Assembly (NCBI GenBank): GCA_013203665.1
Contig: JABMPU010000087.1
Coordinates: 1-45,814 of the forward strand
Direction of reading: 5' to 3'
Source: Armatimonadota bacterium
GTDB taxonomy: Bacteria; Cloacimonadota; Cloacimonadia; Cloacimonadales; TCS61
Length of the DNA: 45,814 nucleotides
The translations under genes were made by a program, and so were the position numbers. Below the pieces are notes generated by a model. That model searched no databases and was not told the DNA's origin. It saw only the letters and a list, made by a program, of their open reading frames with translations. Below, piece by piece: positions 35,234 to 44,154 of this stretch. The number at the start of each line of letters is the position of its first letter. Positions within the stretch are counted from its first letter, which is position 1.

Positions 35234-36940
35234 TTATTCATCATCATCCAAGCCGGAAGTATCCCCGATATCTTCTCCCCACTCTTTAGCATGAAGAAGC
35301 CTTCTCATGATTTTTCCGCTTCTTGTTTTGGGAAGGGAATCTACATATTCGATTTCCTGCGGCATGGCCAAAGGTGAAAGTTTCTTTCTGATGAAATTCA
35401 TTATATTAAGTTCCAGCATATCATCGATTTCGTAGCCGGAATTAAGCGTAACAAAAGCTTTTACGACTTCCATATTTACCTCGTCCGGTTTTGCCACAAC
35501 AGCAGATTCGACAATCGCTTCGTGTTCCAGAAGTGCAGATTCCACTTCGAATGGACTCACGAGATGTCCGCCGGTATTAATAACATCATCATCACGCCCT
35601 ACAAACCAGAAATAACCGTCTTTATCGATAGTCGATCTATCACCGGGCAGATACCAGCCGTTTTTGAACTTTGATTTGTATGTTTCTTCATTATTCCAGT
35701 AAGTTCTCATCATTGCAGGCCAGCCGGGTTTGAAACCGATAAGTCCGATTTTTCCAGTTTCCGTTATGGGTTCAAAAGTTTTTGAATCGAGAATAGTTGC
35801 TGTGATTCCCGGAAAAGGTTTTCCCATCGAACCCGGTTTGATCTTCATATCAGGAAAATTCGTCAGCATCATCGAGCCGGTTTCTGTCTGCCAGTAAGTA
35901 TCCAGAAATTCATGACCAAATACTTTGCCAGACCAGATTACAGCTTCCGCATTAAGCGGTTCACCCACACTTGCCAGATGCCTGAGAGATGAAAGATCAT
36001 ATTCTTTGATAATTTCATCTCCAGCTTTCATCAAAGAACGAATTGCTGTGGGAGCTGAATACCACATGGTAATTTTATGTTTCTGGATAAACTCGTACCA
36101 GGAAGATGCGGAAAATCCGGTATCGAGAACGCATTGAGTAATTCCTATACTCCAGGGACCGATAATTCCATAAGAAGTTCCCGTAACCCAACCAGGATCT
36201 GCAGTACACCAGTAAATATCATCTTCCTGAAGATCGAGAACCCATTTGGTTGTGAGATATTGCGAGATGAGAGAATAATGAACATGTTTCACGCCTTTTG
36301 GCTGTCCGGTTGTTCCCGAAGTATAATGAAGAACTGAAGAGGATTCTGCTTTGGTTAGGAAAATCTCAAAATCTTTCGGCTCTTCATAAGCTTCCATATC
36401 AAAGGTTAATTCTCTCTCTTTCAAAGTTTTTTTCCCATCATGATTTACGATGATAACGTGCTTAAGATACGGGCTTTTTTCAATAAGTTTACGAACTTTC
36501 CCTACGTGCTTTCTTTGAGTAATAATTGCTGTTGTTTTGGCATTATCCAATCTTACGTGGAGCGATTCATCTCCGAAAGCAGAAAAGAGCGGTTGAGCAA
36601 TTGCACCGATCTTCAGAACTCCCAGAAATCCAATGTAAAGTTCAGGAATTTTATCCATAAAAAGGCAAACTCTGTCTTCGTTTTTTATTCCCAGACTTCG
36701 CAGGAAAGCACCGAATTTGTTGCTGTTTATGCGAACATCATTGAAAGTAAATTTCTTTTCAACTCCACCCAGACCTTCCCAGATGAGAGCAAGTTTATCT
36801 GCCTTTCCCATCTCACAGATCCGATCGGTACAATACCAGCCGATGTTAATTACATCTCCATCTTTGTAACCGAGTTCCTTTTCGGAAATCGACCAGTCGA
36901 AATTTTTTAATCTTTCATCATACGAACCTATGTTTGACAT
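35234..36940 (-). CDS. Acetyl-CoA synthetase-like AMP-forming acyl-CoA ligase
   Basis: LHYTSGTTGQPKGVKHVH, WCTADPGWVTGTSYGI, YWQTETGSMM, PKTRSGKIMRRLL. Start set at MSNIGSYDERLKN. Confidence 0.92.
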   Translation of the reverse strand: MSNIGSYDERLKNFDWSISEKELGYKDGDVINIGWYCTDRICEMGKADKLALIWEGLGGVEKKFTFNDVRINSNKFGAFLRSLGIKNEDRVCLFMDKIPELYIGFLGVLKIGAIAQPLFSAFGDESLHVRLDNAKTTAIITQRKHVGKVRKLIEKSPYLKHVIIVNHDGKKTLKERELTFDMEAYEEPKDFEIFLTKAESSSVLHYTSGTTGQPKGVKHVHYSLISQYLTTKWVLDLQEDDIYWCTADPGWVTGTSYGIIGPWSIGITQCVLDTGFSASSWYEFIQKHKITMWYSAPTAIRSLMKAGDEIIKEYDLSSLRHLASVGEPLNAEAVIWSGKVFGHEFLDTYWQTETGSMMLTNFPDMKIKPGSMGKPFPGITATILDSKTFEPITETGKIGLIGFKPGWPAMMRTYWNNEETYKSKFKNGWYLPGDRSTIDKDGYFWFVGRDDDVINTGGHLVSPFEVESALLEHEAIVESAVVAKPDEVNMEVVKAFVTLNSGYEIDDMLELNIMNFIRKKLSPLAMPQEIEYVDSLPKTRSGKIMRRLLHAKEWGEDIGDTSGLDDDE

Positions 36941-36962
36941 TTTTATAACTCCTTTATATTTT

Positions 36963-37337
36963 CTATTTTTCAATAACAACAACTGCTGTGGCATATTCTT
37001 TTAAATGAGAAATCGAAACAAAAATATTTTTCAATCCTTTTTTTTGAAAATATTCTTTTGTGAAACCAAAAAGGTTTATTTCCGGTTTTCCCAGTTCATC
37101 ATTTATAATTTCAATCTCATTAAATTTTATTCCATGGCTAATACCCGTGCCCATTGCTTTGGAAAAAGCTTCTTTAGCTGAAAAACGACCAGCATATTCC
37201 TGTTCTTTTCTTTTAAATTTTTCACAATATTCAATTTCAGTTTCAGTATAAATTCTTTTAAGATACTTATCTTTTTGAGAAATAAGTTTTTTCACTCGCT
37301 CCACTTCGATGATATCGATTCCAATTCCATAGATCAT
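36963..37337 (-). CDS. acpS: Holo-[acyl-carrier-protein] synthase
   Basis: MIYGIGIDIIEVERVKKLI and AGRFSAKEAFSKAMGTGI. Confidence 0.92.
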   Translation of the reverse strand: MIYGIGIDIIEVERVKKLISQKDKYLKRIYTETEIEYCEKFKRKEQEYAGRFSAKEAFSKAMGTGISHGIKFNEIEIINDELGKPEINLFGFTKEYFQKKGLKNIFVSISHLKEYATAVVVIEK

Positions 37338-37342
37338 TTTTT

Positions 37343-37371
37343 TACCACAAAGTCACGAAGACACGAAGGTT
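37343..37371. repeat. ACCACAAAGTCACGAAGACACGAAGG half-element
   Basis: Same motif family as 35171-35195; lacks an obvious opposing arm. Confidence 0.6.
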
Positions 37372-37410
37372 TTCTATTAATCATTTATTCACCATAAAGA
37401 TAATTATAAA

Positions 37411-38358
37411 TCATTTTAACTTTTTTGTAAGTACTTCTAACATATCTTCAGTTGTTTTAGGAAGGTCATATTCATGTTTCCAGCCCCATTCATCAAAAGC
37501 TGCTGTATCATCCATTTTGTTGGGCCAGCTTTCTGCAATTGTCTGTCGGACAGGATCGATGTCGTAATCCATCGTGAATTCTGGAATATGCTTTTTGATT
37601 TCAGCAGCTATCATTTCCGGTTCAAAGCTCATTGCAGCAACATTAAAAGCATTCCTGTGAATAAGTTTGGAAGGAACAGCTTCCATTATCTCAATTCCTG
37701 CACGAATGCAATCCGGCATATACATCATATCCAGGTAAGTTGCGGGTTTCAGGTTGCAGGTGAATCTCTTCTCTTGAATAGCTTTATAATAGATATCAAC
37801 AGCATAATCCGTGGTTCCACCACCGGGTGGAGTTACATTGGAAATAATTCCAGGATATCTAACTCCACGAGTATCGATACCATATTTTTGATGATAATAA
37901 TCGCACAGAAGTTCACCGGAAACCTTGGTAACTCCATACATCGAATTAGGTCTTTGGATCGTATCCTGCGGTGTATTATCGTGTGGTGTGGAAAGCCCGA
38001 ACGCACCTATGGAACTGGGAGTGAAAAGGGCAAATTTCAGTTCGCGGGCAAGTTCCAGAAGATTCATCAATCCACCAACATTTATCTTCCAGGAAAGCTG
38101 TGGATTTTTTTCTCCAACTGCAGAGAGAAGAGCAACAAGATTATATACCGTGTCGATCTTATATTTCGTGATTACATCTTTTATTTTTGTTGAGTCAAGA
38201 CAATCTACGATTTCAAAAGGTCCCTCTTTTAAGACCTCTGAAACATCTGTTCTGATATCGGAAGCAATAACATTGGAATTGCCGTAAATCTTGCGTATTG
38301 CAGGAACCAGTTCAGAACCGATCTGTCCGGCAGCACCCATCACTAAAATGTTTTTCAA
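37411..38358 (-). CDS. SDR-type L-threonine 3-dehydrogenase (NAD-dependent epimerase/dehydratase fold)
   Basis: VMGAAGQIGSELVPAI, LFTPSSIGAFGLSTPHDNTPQDTIQRPNSMYGVTKVSGELLCDYY, GVRYPGIISNVTPPGGGTTDYAVDIY. Confidence 0.88.
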   Translation of the reverse strand: MKNILVMGAAGQIGSELVPAIRKIYGNSNVIASDIRTDVSEVLKEGPFEIVDCLDSTKIKDVITKYKIDTVYNLVALLSAVGEKNPQLSWKINVGGLMNLLELARELKFALFTPSSIGAFGLSTPHDNTPQDTIQRPNSMYGVTKVSGELLCDYYHQKYGIDTRGVRYPGIISNVTPPGGGTTDYAVDIYYKAIQEKRFTCNLKPATYLDMMYMPDCIRAGIEIMEAVPSKLIHRNAFNVAAMSFEPEMIAAEIKKHIPEFTMDYDIDPVRQTIAESWPNKMDDTAAFDEWGWKHEYDLPKTTEDMLEVLTKKLK

Positions 38359-38805
38359 TTTTCACTCCTACATCAATATTTTGCTTTTTTTTAGAATGAA
38401 AAATTGAAACCTTCATAATTTTGTCAATAAGAAAGTGGCGTGTCACAAGCATATTTAAGAAGAGATTGTTCAGCTACTCTGATACAGTCATTTTTCCTTG
38501 TGGAAGTAGGTAAATAATACTAAGAAGCACGAAAAAATTATGCCATTATATTACATCCGAAAAGGACATGTTTAGCAATTGACAAAAGTTTCCAAAGGAG
38601 AGAAATCCCTCACCCTGAACAACTGTTTGTCTCCCTGAGAAATTCTAAACTCTCGAACTCACGAAGGGTCTCATTCTCGCTAACTTTCCGAAACTTATCC
38701 GGCAACTCCCTACTTGTTCACGAGTCGCATTCTCTACGTTTATCACGACCCGCGTCCACCCCATAACTCGCACCTCGCAACTTGCAACTCGAATCCCGCA
38801 CCCCG

Positions 38806-40896
38806 CTAGATTTCAATCCTGAATTCAGCTCCTTCTCCGATATTGCATGCTGTTAATTTGCCACCCATATTCTTTTCAATAATCATCTTAGCCATATAGA
38901 GCCCGATTCCTATATCTTTTCCTACTTCCCAAGTTGAAAAATAAGGATCAAATATTTTATCTATAATATCTTCCGGAATTCCTCCACCATTATCTTTAAT
39001 AATTATAACATTTTTATCATCTTCTTTTGTTAATGAAATTGTTATTTTCGGATTTTTAATTTTTCGTTCCTCAAAGGCACATTTGGAGTTATCCAGAATA
39101 TTCATGATCGTTTGTGAAAAATCACCTGCAAAACCCACAATACGAGAATCATGAGTAAAATCAGTTTCCAACTTGATCTTTTGAACTTCCAGACTTGTTG
39201 ATACAAATCTTAAAACTTTTTCCAGGTTTTCTTTAAGATAAAACCGTTCTGCTACTTTATTTGGTTTGAAGAAAGTTCTGAAATCATCGATGGTTCTGGA
39301 CATCTTAGTGAGTATATCCATTACTTCATCTGTTTTTTCTTCTAAATAATCCTGATCGAGCATACCATCTTCCAAAGCGTCTTCATAGCTTTGAACTATT
39401 GCACCAACTGCTGTGATTGGCTGCCTCCAGTGATGAGCAATATTAGCAATCATATCTCCTGTGGCAGCCTGGCGGAATTGTTTGATGATGATATGATCTT
39501 TTTTGCGAATGTCTTTTACAGCTACTTTAACTTTCTTTTGAAGACCTTTATGAAGTTCTTTCAATTCTTCATGAGATTTTGTAACCTCTTCCTCAGCTTT
39601 TTTGCGTTCAATAATTTGAATTTGTAAATCTCGGTTATCTTTCTTTTTGGTCCAATATACATAATAAAGTAACATTACAAATAGAGTGCCAAAAAGAATA
39701 ATAAGAAACAACCTAAGCTCCAATACTTTAGAAAAAAGACGTTCTTGTTTTATTAAGTTGCTTTCATTCATTATTTTGCTTTGTTCTTTGTTATAACCAG
39801 TTCTTAATTTGTTTATTTCTTCGTCAGTTTCAACAGTAATAATGCTGTCTTTAAAATCAGAATAGAGTTTGTAATATTCCAAGGATTTCTTGAAATCAGA
39901 TTGGGATGAAAATAAATTGGAAAAAAGCAAATAATTCTCTTGAATTAAATCTTTCTTTTCGACCTCTTTTGCCAATTCTAAACTTTTTTCAAGATGATTT
40001 GCGGCTTGAACAAAATCATTTGATTTCAGATATATTGAAGCAATATTAATGGAAGATTCTGCATCTCCCGATTTATTTCCGATTTTTTCATAGATTTTCT
40101 TTGCTTTCAAAAAATAAATCAATGCCTGCTCAAAATTCTGCAAATTTTGATAAGTAAGACCAATATAATGCATTGTGGTTGCTATACCATTTTCATCACC
40201 AATTTCTTTATAATTTTCTAAAGAGCGCTGATAATATTCTAAAGCTTGTTCATACTCTAGCCAATATACATAAATAGAAGCAATATTATTCAGACCTTTG
40301 GAAATATTTACTTTATCATCGATTTCTTCATAGATTGTTAAAGCATCTAGATGATAGGCTAAAGCTTTTTCATTTTCATTGCGAAAACAGTATAAATTCC
40401 CAATATTTGTCAGTGATTGGGAAGAACCTTTTTTATTACCAATCTGTTCATTGATGATAAGCGATTTAAGAAAAATTTCCAATGCTTTATCATAATCGTT
40501 TAATTGTTGATAAGCCAATCCAATATCATTCAAAGTCCTTGCTTCACCTTCCTTATTATTTAAAGATTGCTCAATTTGTAAGGACTGTTGATAATAATCT
40601 AAAGCTCTTTTATACAGTTTTAGAGAGTAGTGGCAAGACCCAATATTTTCCAGAGCATATGCTTTCCCTTTATCGTAATTCATTTCTTCGGATAAAATTA
40701 AAGCATATCCTGCCCAGCTCAGAGATTGATTAGGTGAGTGAACACTCAATTCTTCTGCTATTTGATTTATAAGGTCAATCCTTTCTAAACCATCTGTGAA
40801 TTGATATCGATAAAATAGACTATCAATTTGTGAATTTGCAGAAAACAAAATCGAACTAAATAAAAGAAAAAGTATAACAAAACTTAATTTTCTCAT
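38806..40896 (-). CDS. TPR-repeat sensor histidine kinase (HWRQP type)
   Basis: Tandem TPRs (A.ALDYYQQSL.IEQSLNNKEGEA..), TM, IAHHWRQPITAVG phosphoacceptor, HATPase boxes DNGGGIPEDIIDKIFDPYF and IGIGLYMAKMIIE. Confidence 0.92.
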   Translation of the reverse strand: MRKLSFVILFLLFSSILFSANSQIDSLFYRYQFTDGLERIDLINQIAEELSVHSPNQSLSWAGYALILSEEMNYDKGKAYALENIGSCHYSLKLYKRALDYYQQSLQIEQSLNNKEGEARTLNDIGLAYQQLNDYDKALEIFLKSLIINEQIGNKKGSSQSLTNIGNLYCFRNENEKALAYHLDALTIYEEIDDKVNISKGLNNIASIYVYWLEYEQALEYYQRSLENYKEIGDENGIATTMHYIGLTYQNLQNFEQALIYFLKAKKIYEKIGNKSGDAESSINIASIYLKSNDFVQAANHLEKSLELAKEVEKKDLIQENYLLFSNLFSSQSDFKKSLEYYKLYSDFKDSIITVETDEEINKLRTGYNKEQSKIMNESNLIKQERLFSKVLELRLFLIILFGTLFVMLLYYVYWTKKKDNRDLQIQIIERKKAEEEVTKSHEELKELHKGLQKKVKVAVKDIRKKDHIIIKQFRQAATGDMIANIAHHWRQPITAVGAIVQSYEDALEDGMLDQDYLEEKTDEVMDILTKMSRTIDDFRTFFKPNKVAERFYLKENLEKVLRFVSTSLEVQKIKLETDFTHDSRIVGFAGDFSQTIMNILDNSKCAFEERKIKNPKITISLTKEDDKNVIIIKDNGGGIPEDIIDKIFDPYFSTWEVGKDIGIGLYMAKMIIEKNMGGKLTACNIGEGAEFRIEI

Positions 40897-41098
40897 TTAG
40901 ATCTCCTCTTAGATGATACTGTTTATAAAAGTAAAAATTTCATCTCTTTTTTAATTTTTTTTCCATCTTAATTAGGAATATTTTCAAGTTAGACATATTC
41001 ACTTTCAAGTTCACCCTCATAAAGTATAGGTGTTTTTTTTACCGTTCCGAATTCAGCAACTGCCAGAGTTCGGAAGGAACCTCGCACCACGCAATCCG

Positions 41099-44017
41099 TT
41101 AAACCTCAATCCTGAATTCTGCTCCGTCTTTTAAGTTTCTCGCTGTCAGTTTACCACCCATATTCTTTTCTATTATCATCTTAGCCATATACAAACCAAC
41201 TCCGGTTCCTTTGCCCTGTTCTTTGGTGGTGAAATACGGGTCAAAAATCTTGGACATAACTTCTTTGGTGATTCCTCCGGCATTATCGGAAATCCTTAAA
41301 ACAAATTTATCCTCAATTTTCTTTAAAACAATGCTAATCTTTTTATCTTTGATTTTCCTCTCTACAAGCTCATCTTTGGCATTGGAAAGAATAATAAGGA
41401 CTACTTGCGAATATTCATTTTGGAAGCCATTAATAATACAATTCTCTTCTAAATCGAGAAAAATTTTAATCTGATTAAAATTTAAGCTGCTTTCTAAAAA
41501 CTTGATGGTTTTATTAATGATATCTTTTACATTGAAATTTTCTTTTAATTTATTCGGCTTGAAGAAGAACCTGAAATCATCGATGGTTCTGGACATCTCA
41601 GTGAGAATATCCATTATTTTATCCGTGTGTTTTTCAATATATTCCATATCGAGAGTTCCATCCTCATAAGCATCTTCGTAATTTTGAATGATTCCGGCAA
41701 TTGCTTGAAGCGGTTGTCTCCACTGATGTGCAATATTTCCGATCATCTCTCCCATGGCTGCATGACGTGACTGCTGAATAATGATGTGATCTTTTTCTCT
41801 TAATTCATTTACTGCTTTTTTTACTTTTATTTCCAGACCTCTATGAAGCTCTTTCAATTCTTTATGAGAATGCCGAATATTTTCATCTGCCTGTTTATGT
41901 TTGATGGCAAGAGCTATTTCTTCCGAAATAAAAGTTAAAATATCAATATCTTTCTCAGAATAAAGATTTGGATCAACATAGCTTTGAACCGCAATAACTC
42001 CGATTATTATGTTTTCAACTTTCAGGGGAACACCCAGCCAGATTTCGGAGCGAGTTCCAATTATGTCAATTTTGCCCTGTTTGTTTAATTCATCTTGAAG
42101 TTTGCGTGGAGCGAATAAAGGCTCTCCTAATTGGATTACATATTTAGTAAGGGTTTTACCGGCAGGAAAAGTTTCAAATTCATCTTTTTCATCAACATCA
42201 AAAGGAAGAGAGATCATATCAGCTTTTTCATCGTATAAAGCCACATAGAAATTTGTAGTATCGATCACATTTCCCAGGTATTCTCTTATCTTTATGATGA
42301 GTTCGTGCAAATTATCAACTGTATTCAGAGTATTGGAAATGTCATATAATGCTCTTTGTACATTCTCAGCTTGTATTCGCTCAGTGATATCCCTGTCAAC
42401 TCCACGATATCCTACTAAATTTCCTTTATCATCAAGCATTGGAACACCACTGGTTTCAAGAATAACTTCATAATCATCTTTATGAATATTTCTATTTATG
42501 AAATTCTTAAAAGGTTTTTTTTGAGTAAAAGATTTTAAGGCAACTTTTTTCATTTCCTCTTTTTTCTCAGGAATAAAAAAATCATAAAAATGTTTTCCGA
42601 GAACTTCTTTATCTTCATAGCCAAGAACCTGTTTTACAACAGGACTGCAATATGTGTAGCATCCTTTCTCATCTGTCTCCCAGATCCAATCTCCGGTATT
42701 GGTTACGATATCTTGAAATCTTTCCTGGGATTCCCTTAGAGCAACTTCTGCCTGCTCGCGCTCATTTATTTCTGCTCTCAAATCCCTCGTTGTTTTATTG
42801 AGATCATTTAAAACAGATAAATTGGCAATTCGTTGTTTTTCTTTTTTTTCATAATGTTTTTCCAATTCGGCAGTTCGTTCTTGTACCTTTTCGTCGAGTT
42901 CATCAGCACGTTTTTGTAATTCTTTTTGAGATTCTGTTAACCTTGTAGTCATGATATCAAATGAACGGGAAAGCTGACCAATTTCATCCTTTGCTTTAGT
43001 ACTTACTTTATAATCTATGTTGCCCTTGATAATTTCCTCGGTTCCTTCGTGTAATTTAATAATCGGTAAAGTAATATCTTTGGAAATTATAATGACAACA
43101 ATTATAGTAAGAACAAGTAAAATAGAGAAAACAATTATCAGTAATATGATCTGCTTATTTATAGGTTTATAGGCTTCTTCAACGTCAATTTCTGCAATCA
43201 AACACAACTGCATCCCAGGAATATAATTGTGCAAGCCCAGAACTTTTTCACCTCTATAATCCAGGTATTCGGTTGGTTTTTTTTCCATTTTTTCAGGAAG
43301 ACCTTCTTCCATGTGTTCTGTTAAAAACAAGTTTACCTGTTCAGTGCTTATTTTTATTTTAAAGATTGCATCATCGATAAATATGGAAGGAGTTATCCTA
43401 TAACCATCTTTATTCACAAGATATATCTCTCCGGTTTTTCCCAGACCGGTTCTATCTGTTACTATTTCACACAATTGCTTTTCTATATCAAAATTAACGA
43501 TCAAAACTCCGGAAAAAATATCTCTTACAAAAATTGGTGCTGAAATACTGAAAACAAGATTTCCTGTATATTCAGATTTGTGAATTTCTCCAATATAAAC
43601 ATTATCTTTTCCTTTTAGAAATATCTCCTCAGCGCTCTGGTCAAATCCCACATCTTCATGACTGGATGCAATTACAATACCGTTTTTATTTAGAACTCGA
43701 ATTCTGGAAATGTCAGGATCAATTTCAATAGTTCTTTTTATCCTTAGATTACATTCAGTCATTCTTTTCGTATAATCTATTGTTGGATCTAACCCATTTG
43801 TGAAAGGAATACCTACTGACAGGGTCCGAACAGTTTTTTTATTATCATTCAAAAGTGTTTCAATATTATGTGCCCTGGATTGGGCAGTTGTCAATAAGTG
43901 GTTGCCAACCTGTTTTTGAACGATATTTTTAGAGATAATAATGGTAATTAATAATGATACAATCAGCATTATAGCTAATGCAATTGGAAAAACACCAAGC
44001 TTTGTTCGTATTTTCAT
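41099..44017 (-). CDS. Sensor histidine kinase: Cache, HAMP, PAS, GAF, HisKA (HQWRQP), HATPase
   Basis: Two TM helices around a Cache-type domain, HAMP, PAS (TNTGDWIWETDEKGCYTYCSP), GAF, IAHQWRQPLQAIAG, DNAGGITKEVMSKIFDPYFTTKEQGKGTGVGLYMAK. Confidence 0.93.
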   Translation of the reverse strand: MKIRTKLGVFPIALAIMLIVSLLITIIISKNIVQKQVGNHLLTTAQSRAHNIETLLNDNKKTVRTLSVGIPFTNGLDPTIDYTKRMTECNLRIKRTIEIDPDISRIRVLNKNGIVIASSHEDVGFDQSAEEIFLKGKDNVYIGEIHKSEYTGNLVFSISAPIFVRDIFSGVLIVNFDIEKQLCEIVTDRTGLGKTGEIYLVNKDGYRITPSIFIDDAIFKIKISTEQVNLFLTEHMEEGLPEKMEKKPTEYLDYRGEKVLGLHNYIPGMQLCLIAEIDVEEAYKPINKQIILLIIVFSILLVLTIIVVIIISKDITLPIIKLHEGTEEIIKGNIDYKVSTKAKDEIGQLSRSFDIMTTRLTESQKELQKRADELDEKVQERTAELEKHYEKKEKQRIANLSVLNDLNKTTRDLRAEINEREQAEVALRESQERFQDIVTNTGDWIWETDEKGCYTYCSPVVKQVLGYEDKEVLGKHFYDFFIPEKKEEMKKVALKSFTQKKPFKNFINRNIHKDDYEVILETSGVPMLDDKGNLVGYRGVDRDITERIQAENVQRALYDISNTLNTVDNLHELIIKIREYLGNVIDTTNFYVALYDEKADMISLPFDVDEKDEFETFPAGKTLTKYVIQLGEPLFAPRKLQDELNKQGKIDIIGTRSEIWLGVPLKVENIIIGVIAVQSYVDPNLYSEKDIDILTFISEEIALAIKHKQADENIRHSHKELKELHRGLEIKVKKAVNELREKDHIIIQQSRHAAMGEMIGNIAHQWRQPLQAIAGIIQNYEDAYEDGTLDMEYIEKHTDKIMDILTEMSRTIDDFRFFFKPNKLKENFNVKDIINKTIKFLESSLNFNQIKIFLDLEENCIINGFQNEYSQVVLIILSNAKDELVERKIKDKKISIVLKKIEDKFVLRISDNAGGITKEVMSKIFDPYFTTKEQGKGTGVGLYMAKMIIEKNMGGKLTARNLKDGAEFRIEV

Positions 44018-44037
44018 ATTTTTCCTTTTTGGTCGGA

Positions 44038-44070
44038 CTTGACTTAACAGCGAAGCGTTGAGTTAAGAAC
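44038..44070. repeat. Inverted repeat CTTGACTTAAC-AGCGAAGC-GTTGAGTTAAG
   Basis: 11-bp arms with 9/11 complementary; arms shared with 34771-34870 elements, different core. Confidence 0.7.
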
Positions 44071-44154
44071 GACCAGCAATCTGCAATCCTTAAGCCTGTA
44101 CTGAGCCCTGCCGAAGTATCAGCTCTCCGTGCCGGATGGCTAACTCAAGTCTTG

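Noticed and set aside
36440-36910. 156-aa plus-strand ORF opposite the acyl-CoA ligase
   Set aside because: Antisense to a clear AMP-forming ligase with no homology I recognise.
37474-38193. 239-aa plus-strand ORF opposite the threonine dehydrogenase gene
   Set aside because: Antisense shadow ORF; the minus strand has unambiguous SDR motifs.
33474-38358. Bacterial sphingolipid biosynthesis locus
   Set aside because: Enzyme classes match, but the AOS protein reads as Kbl and the SDR as threonine dehydrogenase; no ceramide synthase gene seen. Kept only as an analogy.
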